A stretch of 64,000 nucleotides of DNA from Diphasiastrum complanatum (taxonomy: Eukaryota > Streptophyta > Lycopodiopsida > Lycopodiales > Lycopodiaceae), in contig CM055112.1 in NCBI GenBank assembly GCA_029204225.1, positions 21,454,578 to 21,518,577 of the forward strand. Direction: 5' to 3'. Below, piece after piece: positions 22,902 through 35,500 of this stretch (position 1 is its first letter; each line of letters starts with the position of its first letter). The position numbers and the translations under genes were made by a program. The notes beneath the pieces are model-generated. The model was not told the origin of the DNA, made no database searches, and was given only the letters and a program-made list of their open reading frames with translations.

Positions 22902-25900
22902 CTAAGTAAGAAAATCAGCATGTTGCTTTAAATTTAAAGCTTCACAAAGAGCTTTAAATCGAACTCTAGGCAATGCCTTAGTGAACACATCTGCAATATT
23001 ATCCTCCGTGGGACAATATTCAAGCGTGATGTCGCCATTATAAAGCTTCTCCCGAACAAAGTGATAGTGGATCTCGATATGCTTTGTTCTTGCATGAAAT
23101 ATTGGATTTCGTGCAATGGCAATAGCACTTTGACTATCCGTAAATAGGAGAGTAGCTGAGGGCTGGCCATGCTTCATATCGACAAGTAATTGTCTCAGCC
23201 ATATACACTCCGTAGTGGCTGAAATCGTTGCTCTATATTCCGCTTCACTTGAAGATGTAGCAACAATGGGCTGCTTCTTGCTTAACCAAGAAACTGCAGA
23301 ATTTTCAATGAAAAAGCAATGACCACTAGTAGAGCGTCTAGTGTCTTGATCTCCACCCCAATCCGAGTCACAAAAACCAGCCAAACATGCATCATCACTA
23401 GAAGGATAAAACAGACCAAGTGTTTTACTTCCTCGAAGATATCGAAGGATCCTCTTTAATGCTTTTCAATGTGATGTCAACGGAGCATGCATGAATTGAC
23501 TCATGAGGGAAACACTATAAGATATGTCTGGTCTTGAGTTGCATAAGTAAATGAGACTTCCAACCGCTTGACAATATAGTGTAGTATCAAATGCTTCACT
23601 ACCACTTTGATTACTTAACTTCAGGCCCGTCTCAATTGGTGTAGCAACCGGCTTGCAATCTTCCATTTTGAAACGCTTCAAAATTTGCTTAATGTACCGC
23701 TTTTGGGTAATGAAGATTCCAGCCTTTCCTTGCAAAAACTCAAGACCAAGGTAGAAATGCAATTGGCCTAAATCTGATGTATCATAAACTGAAGCAAGAT
23801 CAGATTTTAAGGCTGCAATATATTGTTCATTACTACCCGTAATGATAATATCATCAACATATAGCAAAATGATGATGATAAACTCAGATGTATGCATGAC
23901 ATGAAGCGTAGATTCACTAGGACTGTTAGAAAACCTACGATCACAAAAGTATGTGTGTATCTTTTGATACCACATCCTTGGGGCTTGTTTTAGTCCATAG
24001 AGAGCCTTCTTGAGAAGACACACTTTGTCTTCTTGACCTGCAACCAAAAACCAGCAGGTTGCTGAAGGTAAACTTCCTCATTAGGATCACCATTGAGGAA
24101 GGCTGTCTTTATGTCAAGTTGGTGCATACGCCAACCATGATGGGCAGCCAAAGTAGTGACTATCCTTACGGTAGTTATTCGTGCGGTAGGTGCAAAAGTT
24201 TCCTCATAATCAATGCCCTCCTTTTGCGCATAACCTTTGGCAACAAGTCTTGCCTTGTACCTTTCAACAGTACCATCGGACTTGTACTTGATCTTATAAA
24301 CCCATTTACAGCCAATTGCTTTCTTTCCATGTGGAAGATCAACAAGAATCCATGTTTGGTTCTTTATGAGCGAGTCATACTCCTCTTTCATCACGTCCTC
24401 CCAACAATTTACTCCTCTGGCCTGCTCATAAAAAACAGGTTCTATTGCACTATCCTCAATAGATGTAAGAGCAAAATCAGAAAAATCAGCAAATTCTACT
24501 GATTTAGATGAGGCACGAGTCTTCCCTTCATAGAAGCGGTTCACTTTGCTGTCTTGCAAAGTCTGCAACAGCCATTTAGGGAACAGCCTTACTTTGATCA
24601 ACGCTTTGCTGTCCAAAGTGATCTGAACTGTCAACACTTTGCTGTCCAAGGTGCTCTGAAATTGGACTATGCTGTCCAAAGTTTTCAACAGGCCGTTCCT
24701 CTTCATAAATCTGCTCCTCTTGATGAATTTTGGGATGTTTGCTTGAAGAACCAGTGGGCTGTCCATTAGAGGATGATGGCAGTCCCTCCTCTTAACATTA
24801 GATGGTGATACCAAATCTGGAAACACTTCAACATAGTCATCTTGGGGGATGTCCCCTTTCATGACATGAATGGGCGCAAGATCATAGGAGTTCTTCTCAT
24901 CAAAATGAACATCACGACTCACTATGATTTTGTTAGTATCCACATTAAACAATCTATAGCCTTTCCCATATAAATGCATTTTACTCCTTTATTATCTAGT
25001 TTGGATCTTAGCTCATCGGGAATAAACGCATAAGTCGTGCAACCAAAAGTGCGAAAGTGAGAAACCGATGGCTTCTTACCATACCAAACTTCATAAGGAG
25101 TCAAAATCTTCAAGGCTGTAGTCGGACACCGATTACTAATGTATGCCGCCGTAATAACCGCTTCAGCCCAAAACTTGTGGGGAACGGCCTTTGCCTTAAG
25201 CATGCAACGAGCCATCTCCATGATTGTGCGATTTTTCCTCTCGACAACACCATTTTGTTGCGGTGTGTAAGGTGTAGTCATTTGATGTAGAATGCCTTTG
25301 CTTTGAAGAAACGTGCCGAACGTACTTTTAAGGTATTCCCCTCGGTCGGTACGTAGTATCTTCAAAGCATGCCCAAATTGATTTTCTATCATAGCTAGAA
25401 AATCAAGTATGCATCCTTCGCATACATGTCCTTCGGGATGCTCCATATTTGGAATGCCTTCCACCATGTTGAATTTCTTCAACATATTCAAACTTCCAAA
25501 ATTGAGGTGCCCGTACCTCGTATGCCATAGTTTAGCCAATTCCAATGCATGTGAATTAGTAGCAACAAGACCAAAGGATGCCAAAGCTTTAGGTTCATAA
25601 ATATCTAACAAAAACAAACCTCCTCGCAATGTTCTCGAAGCAACAATTAAAAGTGATCTCTTTGGGTCTTATATAAGACATTTGTCTTCTTTAAATTCTA
25701 CAATCAATCCTTGATTGATGATTGTAGAGACCAAAATGAGATTTTTCTTAATCTTAGGAACATAAAGTACATTTCGAATGTACTTGTCTTCTCCATTGGG
25801 AAGAATGAGTGGTATAGATCCAATGCCTTCAATTGGATAGGAGGTGTTGTCAACACCTTGAACCTTGCTTCCATCTTTGATTTTCATAAGCTTTATGAAG

Positions 25901-26994
25901 ACATCTCTATGGTGAGTCATATGGCGTGTAGCTCCGCTATCAATCACCCAATCAATGGAAGAAAAAACAGCAACCTGCAAAGCTGAAGTAGTGCTATTTT
26001 TTGCTGAAAAACCAGCAAGTCGAGAAGTGGTAAAAATCTCATTTTGATTAGAAATGAGATTGTTAGTGACAAAAACAAAATCACCATTGAAAGAATCATC
26101 CTCCTTTTGATGTTCTAATGAAATCATGGCTGTATTTGTATCAATACCTTTCTCTTTATCCTTAGTAAGCTTCTTCCTACATTCCTTTATGTGGTGCCCA
26201 AACTTTTTACAATAATGGCACTTACCCTTCTTTTTGGATCCTTGATCTTGGCCTTCCTTGGATTTTTGATCCTTGGAAGAAGAAGGCTTACCTTTCCACT
26301 TGCCCTTGCCTTTGCCTTTGGTGAAGAAGGCTTGATCTTCTTGTTCACCAAAATTAATCCTTGTTTGCTCTTCTTGGAGAAGTAAGCCAACAAGCTCTTC
26401 AAAGGAGATTTGTTGTCCCCTAAGAGATATGCTTAAAGTAGACACAAATAGAAGATAGGAACGAGGAAGTGAATTAAGAGTAATTGAAACAAATTGAGAG
26501 TTCTCGACAATTTCGTCAATGCTAAGAAGCTCTTCACAAAGATCCTTGATCTTCATTAAGTGATTTGAAAGCGTATCACCCTCTTGCATTTTCAATGTTG
26601 AGAGTTGATTACGTAGAAAAAGCACTTTCGCCGTATTCTTCACTTGGAACATCTTGGCAAGTACTTTCCAAGCACTCTTGGAAGTCTTGCATGATCGAAT
26701 GTGAGGTAGGATTGATCTCTTCACGGATAGCGCTATGACCGAATGTGCTTGTGCGTCATGTCGATCCCACTTCTTTTGTTCTTTGGAAAACACCTCCACA
26801 TATGTTGAAGAAGTAGCTCTTGACGGTGTAGTAGGTGCCAAACTAGGTGGCCTCTCTTCATCACCACTTACAACTTCAAACAAACCTTTAGCAATAAGGA
26901 GGTTTTTGATCATGTCGCACCACAAGGAGAAATTAGTTCCATCCAACCTATCTTTATTGAACAAAGAACCTATAGATTCAGATTCTTTAGCCAT
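22902..26994 (-). pseudogene. Ty1/copia gag-pol, minus strand, with integrase deletion
   Basis: 26,994-25,669 encodes gag with the CCHC knuckle CHYCKKFGHHIKEC and the protease with [14 protein letters not shown]. 25,629-24,922 holds the gag-pre-integrase HARYGHLNF-type region (here HTRYGHLNF) and the second half of the integrase (LRTDRG, TPYTPQQNGVVERKNRT). The segment with the first catalytic Asp is missing, because CEGC runs straight into FLAMIENQFGH. 24,979-23,990 and 24,047-23,466 give the RT with an intact LLYVDDIIITGSN box. 23,384-22,902 gives RNase H ([28 protein letters not shown]). Several stops and frameshifts separate the blocks. The protein could copy RNA but not integrate without help. 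Confidence 0.93.
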
Positions 26995-27615
26995 TTCTGA
27001 AAATTCAGCTAATAGTAGATGGGAAAAACAGATTCCAGGCCAAAATCTACTAAAAAATCAGCAAGATCAAAGCTGAATTAATGAGCACTAGAGATTGCAA
27101 TACACCACATGCAATAGCTCATTCACAAGAAGATATAGGTGGCTGTATTCTGCTGAAATAACAGAATATTAACTAAAATGCAGGCTTATAATGAAGCCAA
27201 AACCACAACCAAAACTTTTGTGGTAAAATGGTATGCACTCAATGTGCTAATGGAGCAGATGGTAGGACCTTCTTCCAGGCTCAAAAATAGAAAAATTTCA
27301 GCCACTAAAAATGTGTCAAAAACACATTTGTCTTCAAGGTAGATGGGCGCCCTCCTCCAAGAAGAAAATATGAAATTTGAAGCATGTAATCTGATTTCAA
27401 TCACATGAAAACTAGTTGAGCATGGGCGCCCTACTGCTGGCTCCCAAATGAGTGGAGGTTCCAAGCTTTTCCTTGCAATTTCCTGCACAAAAAACAAGGA
27501 GCCGAACAGTTCTCTCTCCACAAAAATTAGAAAAATTCTGATTTTTATAAACCAAAAGAGGAGAAATGTGGCTGCCCATTGGGTGCCCTCCAGCAAGCAA
27601 TCAATTCTGAAAAAT
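26995..27615 (-). other. Untranslated leader of the minus-strand copia element
   Basis: About 620 bp between the primer binding site and the gag start. It contains the palindromic core GGGCGCCC repeatedly (27,347-27,354 and 27,424-27,431, with a variant GGGTGCCC near 27,580). The same motif recurs in the leader of the plus-strand relative at 32.1-32.5 kb. ORFs here are not conserved. Confidence 0.6.
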
Positions 27616-27628
27616 GGCTCTGATACCA
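27616..27628 (-). promoter_or_regulatory. Primer binding site of the minus-strand copia element
   Basis: Reads TGGTATCAGAGCC on the minus strand directly after the LTR end CCTACA, the standard copia tRNA-Met complement. Confidence 0.9.
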
Positions 27629-27882
27629 TGTAGGAATCCAGGATCTGAACTATTCATTAACACAAAGTATTCTCAAAGAGAAGAGAGAGATGGTTAGATG
27701 ACCCTCTTGTAGAAACTTGTGGACAGCCAATATGAACAGTAGATTGCTTAACAAAAGTGTGTCTCATACAAATGAATGGCTACATATAATTAGTCCAAGA
27801 TGGCTATCTACCTTCATGACTGTTGGCTGTCCAATAACTTGACTAATGGCTATCTAGCTACCATAAGTTACATAAAATAATT
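27629..27882 (-). mobile_element. 5' LTR of minus-strand copia element, truncated
   Basis: Very similar to the last 254 bp of the 3' LTR, but its first ~130 bp (the U3 start) are missing. At 27,883 it passes directly into chromovirus RT sequence. The truncation would have removed upstream promoter sequence. Confidence 0.9.
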
Positions 27883-28490
27883 TCATAAAGCTTATGCTTT
27901 CTGAGCAGTCGAAACACCTTTCTGAGGTGTTTTAGATGCTCCTTCCTCGTTTTGCTGTAGACGAGGATATCATCTAAAAATACGACTACAAACTTACCCA
28001 AGTATGGTCTGAGGACACTGTTCATCAAGGTCATAAAGGTAGCTGGAGCATTTGTGAGCCCAAATGGCATCACCTTAAACTCATATTGACTGTGACGAGT
28101 CCTAAAGCTGTTTTCGAGACATCTTCCGACTTTATACGGACTTGATGATATCCCAATCTGAGATCTATTTTATTGAAAAATTTAGCTCCGTCGAGTTGAT
28201 CAAACAACTCGTCTGCCCGAGGCATAGGATATTTATTCTTAATTGTGACTTTATTGAGGGCTCTGTAATCTACGCAAAGACGCATAGACCCCTCTTTCTT
28301 TTTCACCAAAAGGACTGGTGAGGCCCATGGTGAACTACTGGTCTGAATTTGGCCTTTCCCAAGATAATCTGTTAACTGCCTAGTTATTTCTTCATCCTCT
28401 GTTCGGCTAACCCGATGCGGAGGTTTAGAAACAGGTGCTGTACTTGGTAGTAGGTACTAGGTTTATTACATGATCTACCTCTCTGCTAGG
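27883..28490 (-). pseudogene. Chromovirus RT fragment on the right of the copia element
   Basis: Minus-strand 28,309-28,070 reads the first RT blocks ([30 protein letters not shown]...) and 28,073-27,858 the [13 protein letters not shown] and FLDD blocks. A short protease-RT spacer extends to about 28,490. It is closely related to 20.8-21.4 kb. A frameshift lies at the junction of the two ORFs. It overlaps in content with the fragment at 22,396-22,487, so the two are not simply the halves of one insertion site. Confidence 0.88.
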
Positions 28491-29254
28491 TGGTGTTTTA
28501 CTTTGATTTTGCCTTTATTTCCACTTCATCCTAGCTTCGAGCTGTTTAGTTTTTATTGGCTGGCTGTCTTCGTGAAACGTTATCACTTAGTATAGATAGC
28601 CAATTGTAAGGCATCTTATGTTAATTGAGTTAGTAGTTCATTTGAGTGGACTGGGACCCTCATAGATACTAGCTATTGGTATTAATAAACTGCCGTATAA
28701 GTATCACAATTGGTAGTTTCTATTAGAATATCATCAAAATAGTTTTTAAGAGTGATTTTCTAGTTCGATTTTTGATGTCAAATAAGCTAACAGTATTTCT
28801 TGGCATCAAATTTTTTTTCATATCATCACTAAGATCTTTAGCAAAGGGATAATACCTTGGGGATATGCTATAATTTCTTAGTCGTCTATGCCATGAGTCT
28901 AAGGCCCTTAGTTGTCATTTACCATTCTTTTAGCCATTTGGAGAGATTGTTAGAATATATCTTGGTATTTAGGTCGCCCTTGTGCTCTATCTTGCGTGTT
29001 CATTGGGTCACTAGCTCCAAACTCGTGTACTTTACCTACAATAGATATAAATTGGCATGATGCCTCATCAATTAGATCAATGATCGAGAACTTATGACTA
29101 GTCTTAGTTAGACAAAAGTCCGCAAGATCTGCTAGTATAAATTTTCATACTCTTATTGATTTGATAAGTAAATTTGCATTTTTGTCAAGTAAAAATTTGT
29201 TTTAGTTATGTGTTAAAGCTTGTTATCGATTTGCTGCGACCAAGTAGGAAAGGA
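28491..29254 (+). other. Region upstream of the XPO4 start codon
   Basis: AT-rich, with no TE similarity seen. It must hold the promoter and 5' untranslated sequence of XPO4 unless a 5' UTR intron moves these further upstream. No convincing TATA box or transcription start can be pointed to. Confidence 0.35.
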
Positions 29255-29362
29255 ATGGGCATGGAGCATACATTGTTGCAAGGAACACCACCTAGTTCTG
29301 CTAATCATGAGAGATTGCATGCAACTATGCAAGCAGTGGAACAAGCTTGTGTAGCCCTTCAG
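29255..29362 (+). CDS. XPO4: XPO4 exon 1 (start codon)
   Basis: 36 codons from the ATG at 29,255 to CAG just before the donor [23 protein letters not shown] aligns with the N-terminus of plant exportin-4 (LQ(A/S)TMQ(A/S)IE.AC..IQ). A second ATG two codons in is an alternative start. The exon ends in phase 0. Confidence 0.85.
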
Positions 29363-29476
29363 GTGCATAATATTGTCCATTTCCATCCAAAATGTTCAAA
29401 TTTTAAGTTTGCTTGCACCTTGTGAAATTATTCTTTCAAGAGGATCCATGGTTTTCGTGTGTGTGTGTGTGTGTGT

Positions 29477-29543
<67 letters not shown>

Positions 29544-32500
29544 ACTCTTGTAGGTTGGCTAGGCTGCAAGCACACGTGTAGTTGCAGAAGCGTCTTTATT
29601 AGTGTTTCGAAGGTCATCACAGCCTATACCTGCTTGCCGTTACATTCTTGGTAATGATACCTACCTTTGTTTCTTGTATTGTCTTGTGTATGAACTTTGG
29701 TTTAAAAGAGCGAAGTTTCAATGAATCTGGTTTCAAGTGTTTTATGTCTTCATGCCATCATCAAAAGTAGGAACGTTTTTCTCTTTTGAAGTTTGAACAC
29801 ATGAGATTTTGCAGGGAGTTTTCTTTGGTTGTGTTTTTTTGTAGATGTTCTGTCATCAAGTTGAACTAGTGAAACCTTTGGATGATATATCGGGACATAT
29901 GATGCTCTTTGTCGGGAAACAAACTCCATACAAGCAAGAGAGCATGCCTAAGTGCGTTGCGTTTTTTATTATTATTCTTAAGGGATGTTGGAAAGGTAGA
30001 AAAACAAGATACCCAAAATTGTAAGTAAGTCACATATGTAGAATAAAGTAGCAAATGCTTTTTAAAGTCCATAGAAATTGATGAGGAGATCAACACTAGG
30101 AATGCGTGGATGTTTCTAACAAAGTTCTGACAATCATTACAAGACTAACTATTACATCAAAACAACCATGGGTTTCCCTAAAGTTTTGGTTTCTGTAAGC
30201 TTTAATTACATATCTTCCAAGTCTATTGACACCCCCATGAAAAGAAAACCTCCTTGAACTCTTCCTCAATTCCTTGAAAGCTGCCACAATAAAAAGGCAT
30301 TGTTGCTCGGTTTTTATACGATCATTGCTAGGATGAAAACTTCCCATGAGGAAAAGTTTAATGTTCCCATGCGAATGTTGGTGTTGTGCCAAGTTATGTT
30401 AATGTGGCCTGAACCTTCAAATAACTTCATTTTCTTTCATTAGTATATCTTGATTAGGGCAACTTCTCATCAAGCCTCTTACTTTTGAATGCATACAAAA
30501 TTATGATTATGTTGCTTCTTCCTCTTCAAAGGACCTCCCCAAGTCTATTCATCTATGGCATCAACTTCATTTTGTCATCCACCTTAACGAGTCTATGTCC
30601 TCCAACAATTTGTTTGTGGGTGCCCTTGCAACTTCATCTTCTTCAACAATGGGCTTTAATCATTGATCTATACAAGTGACTTACTTCCCACGAGCATTTT
30701 ACATTAATAATGTGACTTTTAGACTTGTCATGAGGTTTCGACGTCAATAAACCACTAACAAATTGCATTTGTATGCTACAAAATGATCTCTAGATCTATA
30801 TCTTCTCATTGAGAGTACATTTATCTGTGCCTTTGCTTGACTTCAATAATGCACCATTTTCTCGATCCAGCAATTGAGTTAGGGTAAGATACCTTTTGAC
30901 CATTTTACCTAATGTTGATCATTTTCTTGAGCAGTCATTGTTATAGTTGAATCAAGAGGTATTATTTCATTTGATCAATTGTTTTGGAGGTGTAAGACAA
31001 TGCACAATGCTTGCACATACTGATTCTTGTCGCATACTTGACCAACTGGTGGCTGAGTTAGCAATTGCTCATCATGCTTGCCACACGCACCCCTTCTAGC
31101 TCTCTGTCTATCAATGAACTTGATGTGAGGATGACTTATGTACAGAAAACATAGACTCGTTACATGCATATGTGAAGAATAAGCACATTGAATATGAATT
31201 CCATATTCTCAAAACAGACATGACTTACAAACTTCAAATCGAATTGAAAGTGCTCGTGGAGCTCTCTTGATGATTTCAAAGCTATCTAGGGATGCTTGCT
31301 ATGATGCAATAACGTGACCGATCATGATACTATGATAATTACTTGGATTCATGGGGTCACCATTTTTGTGAATGAGATGGATGATATTAGTGCACCGGGG
31401 TGAAGAGAAACTAGAGACAACCACATGATTGAGCAAAGTGGCTAGGATAGGTGAAAGTATGTGAGCAGCAAGGATCAACAATTCAAATATCCAGTTCCTC
31501 TATGTCTCTAGAGCGGTGGGTCTTCATTCTCTTGATGCCCATTAGGACCGTATCAAAGGTGAAGAAAGTGAATTCACATGGACGGGAGTTATGGACTCGG
31601 CTCATTACATTCGCCCCGTCCATTTACATTCACTTTACTTTATGCATAAGCAGGCCTTAGGCCCTTTTTTATTCATTAGTGACACTTAGACTATATGGTT
31701 GGCCTTTGGCCTTATTATTCCTTATTAGGCCATTTGGACATATTACTGGAGAGTGGGGGCCTTCTTGGAGGGCGCACTATTTTCCCTCCTAGTTGGCCCT
31801 AGCCACCGGAAGCTTCCTTTTAGGGCTTCCTCTTGGCTATAAGTAGGGAAACAGTGTCATTTGTTATTCAACTGATGATATTGATCTCTCTCTTTAGTCT
31901 CCTTAATCTCTCTCTTTCCTGCTTTCTAGGGTTAAGTCTTGCTTATGTGCTGCTTTGTTGGAATATCAATCCACACTCTAGAGAGAACTATCAAACAGGG
32001 CGGATAGCTCAGTGGTAGAGCATCCCATCCGGTATGAGGGAGGTCCTGGGTTCGAATCTTAGTCTGTCCATCCATATTATGATTTATGGAAACATGGTAT
32101 TAGTGCTACTGGATCTGCATCAAGCTTGTTTGTTGGCGCCCTACCAGAAGAGGAGCTTCTCTGCTTTTTGTTGTAAAATTTGAGCATCTTGCTGATCTTT
32201 TCAAGTGGAGTTTGGATCAGCTTTTTTGTCTCCTTGCAGGTTGAAGGAGGGCGGCCATCAGAGATCTTGGAGGAGCAATTTTTGGCACCCAAAAGTCAGA
32301 ATCTCAAATCTGATTTTTATGCAACCAGTTTTCAGCAAGTTATGTTTGGAGGAGGGCGCCAAAAATCTGTTACTGATTTTTGCTTGTGGTGTCTCCTTAT
32401 CTTGCTGTTTTTGTTTTCAGGTTTGCATTTGTGTAGGAGGGCACCCAAAATTCAGCAAACCCTATTCAGGGTTAGGTCAACTCTCCTACTCCTCGTGGAT

Positions 32501-35500
32501 CATCATCATAAGAACAAAAGAAGCGGGATAGAAGGGATGCACAAGCACATTCTATGGTTGCTCTTGCTGTGAAAAAATCTATCTTACCTCATATTAGGTC
32601 TTGTAAGACATCTAAAAGTGCGTGGGATGCACTTTATACTATGTATAGAGTCAAAAATCTAGCAAGAGTGGTGTATCTTAGAAATCAGCTTTCTTTGTTG
32701 AAGATGCAAGAAGGGGATCAAGTGACCTATCACTTGACGAAGATCAAGGATCTTCGTGAGGAGCTTCTCAATATTGATGAGATAATTGAGGATGCTCAAT
32801 TTGTTTCCATTACTCTCAACTCATTACCTTCATCTTATCTTCCATTTGTTTCATCTTTGAGTATCTCTCTTAGGGGACAACACCTCTCCTTTGATGAACT
32901 TGTTGGGCTGCTTCTTCAAGAGGAGCAAACGAGGCAAAACTTTGCGGGTGACAAACAAGATCAAGCTTTTTTCACGAAAGGCAAGGGCGAAGGCAAGTCA
33001 AAAGGAAAGGGGAGGCCTCCTTCCAAGGATGAGCAAAAGCCCGTTGGAGGTCAAAATGTCAACACTCAAAAGAAGAAAGGGAAGTGCCATTATTGCAAAA
33101 GGTATGGGCACTTCATTAAGGATTGTAAGAAGAAGCTTGCGAAAGAGGAGAGTAAAGGAATTGATACTAGTGCTTCACTTGCTACTTTGGAGCAAGAGCT
33201 TGAAGCTAGTGGTGATCTCTTCAACCAAGACTATGCTTTTGTGTCTAATATTGCTTCTACTAGTACTACTACATCTATGAGGAATTCAGATTCTGTTTTG
33301 CAAGTTGCTGATTTTCAGCCCATTGAATGGGTGATTAATAGTGGTGCTACTCGTCATATGACTTCTCGTAAAGAAGCATTCACTAAATTAGTGAAAGTGC
33401 AAAATGGAAGTAAGGTACAATGTGCGGATGATGCATCTTATTCTATTCATGGAATTGGAATTGTAGCCATCATTTTGCGTAATGGTGAAGAAAAGTACAT
33501 TAAAAATGTGCTTTATGTTCCGGGAATCAAGAAGAATCTTCTTTCGGTTTCAACTATGTTGAAGCATGGACTAGTTGTTGAGTTTAAAGAAGATAAGTGT
33601 CTTGTCAAGGATACTAAAAGATCACTCTTGATTATTGTTTCGGGAACAATGCATGTTGGCTTATTCATTATGGATACCTATGAGCGACGAATTCCGTCTA
33701 CATGTCTTGTTGCTTCTACATGACAATCATTGGAGTTGGCTGAATTGTGGCACGCAAGGTTTGCGCATCTCAACTTTGCAAGTTTGAAGAAGCTGAAGAC
33801 ATTTCATATGGTAGAAGACATTCCTACTATTGAGCAGCCGGAAGGGCATGTAGTGTCAAAGGAAACCTTTTCCAATTGATGGAACTATAAGGGTTCTTGA
33901 TAAATTTGATTTGGTTCATAGTGATGTTTGTGGTCCAATGAGGACCGAATCCATTGGAAAGTGCATCTATTTATTGATGACTTTTCCCGTTTTACATGGA
34001 TCTATCCTATGAAGGCTAAATCGGAAGTTTTTCAACGTTTCAAAAATTTTCTAGCAATGGTGGAAAGTCAGTTTGGGCATTCTTTGAAGACCCTACGCAC
34101 CGATCGAGGAGGGGAATACATTAAGAATACGTTCGGTGCATTTCTTCGAGAAAAGGGAATTTTACATCAAATGACAACTCCCTATACGACTTAACAAAAT
34201 GGTGTTGCCGAGCGAAAGAATCGCACACTTATGGAGATGGCCTGTTGCATGCTCAAAGCAAAGGGGCTGTCTCACAAGTTTTGGGCTGAAGCTGTTATAA
34301 CGGCAGCATACATAAGCAATCGTTGTCCTACTAAAGCATTTAAAGCATTAACTCCTTATGAAGTTTGGTATGGAAAGAAGCCTACAACCTCTCACTTTCG
34401 CATTTTTGGTTGTACGGCTTATGCTTTTGTTCCAAATAAACTTCGTACAAAGCTTGAGGATAAAGGAGTTAAATGCATTTTTGTTGGCTATAGTAGTGAA
34501 AGCAAAGGCTATAGGCTGTTCAATTTGAGCACTAACAAGATTATTGTTAGTTGTGATGTGCATTTTGATGAAAAGAATTCATTGGATGTGGCCCCAACCC
34601 ATATCTTGAAGGGGGATAGCCCATATAGTGTGAATGTTGAAGATTTTCCAGATTTGGTACCATCTTCTATTGCTGGAGATAAGGGGCAGCAATCAACCAG
34701 TTACAACCTGCCCAACACCTCATCAAGTTTAGAGCCTAATGTTCATCAAGAACCGCCCGTTGTTGCTCAAAATCAGCCTGCAGGAACTGTTGGACAGCAA
34801 GGACCAGTTTTGGAAGATCTTGGACAGCCAAGTGCGGTGTCGGAAGATCTTGGACAACAAATTGTAAGAAGAGACATGGCTATTGGACAACCCAAAACAG
34901 TCCCACGGTGGCTGTTGTCGACTTTGCGGGACAACAAAGTAAGTTCATTTTATGATGGAAAGACACGTGCCTCTACAAAATTAGTGGACTATGCTGATTT
35001 TTCAGATTTTGCTCTTACATCTCATGGAGATGTTGCAGAAGAACCTGTTTTCTATGAGCAGGCCAAGGGAGTAAAATGTTGGGAGGATGCGATTCAAGAT
35101 GAGTATGACTCACTTATGAAGAACCAGATTTGGGTTCTTGTTGATCTTCCTCATGGGGAGAAGGCAATTGGTTCTAAATGGGTATACAAAATCAAGTATA
35201 AGGTAGATGGTACCATTGAATGGTACAAGGCAAGGCTCGTTGCCAAAGGCTATGCTCAGCAAAAGGGGATTGATTATGAGGAGACTTTTTCTCCTACTGC
35301 TCGGATGACTACCGTGAGGGTAGTAACCTCTTTGGCTGCCCATTTTGGTTGGCGTTTGCGGCAACTTGACATAAAGACAACATTCCTCAATGGTGATCTC
35401 AATGAGGAAGTGTACCTTTAACAACCTGCTGGTTTTTTGGTTGAAGGCCAAGAAGATAAAGTTTGTCTTCTCAAGAAGGCACTTTATGGACTGAAGCAAG

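Noticed and set aside
29174-29254. Upstream extension of XPO4 exon 1
   Set aside because: The frame is open but contains no ATG, only TTG, and similarity to XPO4 begins after the ATG at 29,255.
30096-30392. 98-codon minus-strand ORF in XPO4 intron 1
   Set aside because: No domain recognised. Considered as LINE endonuclease but the needed motifs are absent.
31998-32070. A functional tRNA gene
   Set aside because: Acceptor, D and T arms are good, but the anticodon arm pairs poorly and lacks T33. The sequence is also contained in a repeated LTR, so it is called tRNA-like only.
32180-32572. 130-codon ORF before the copia gag
   Set aside because: It lies in the leader, is not in frame with a conserved gag start and has no counterpart in the related minus-strand element.
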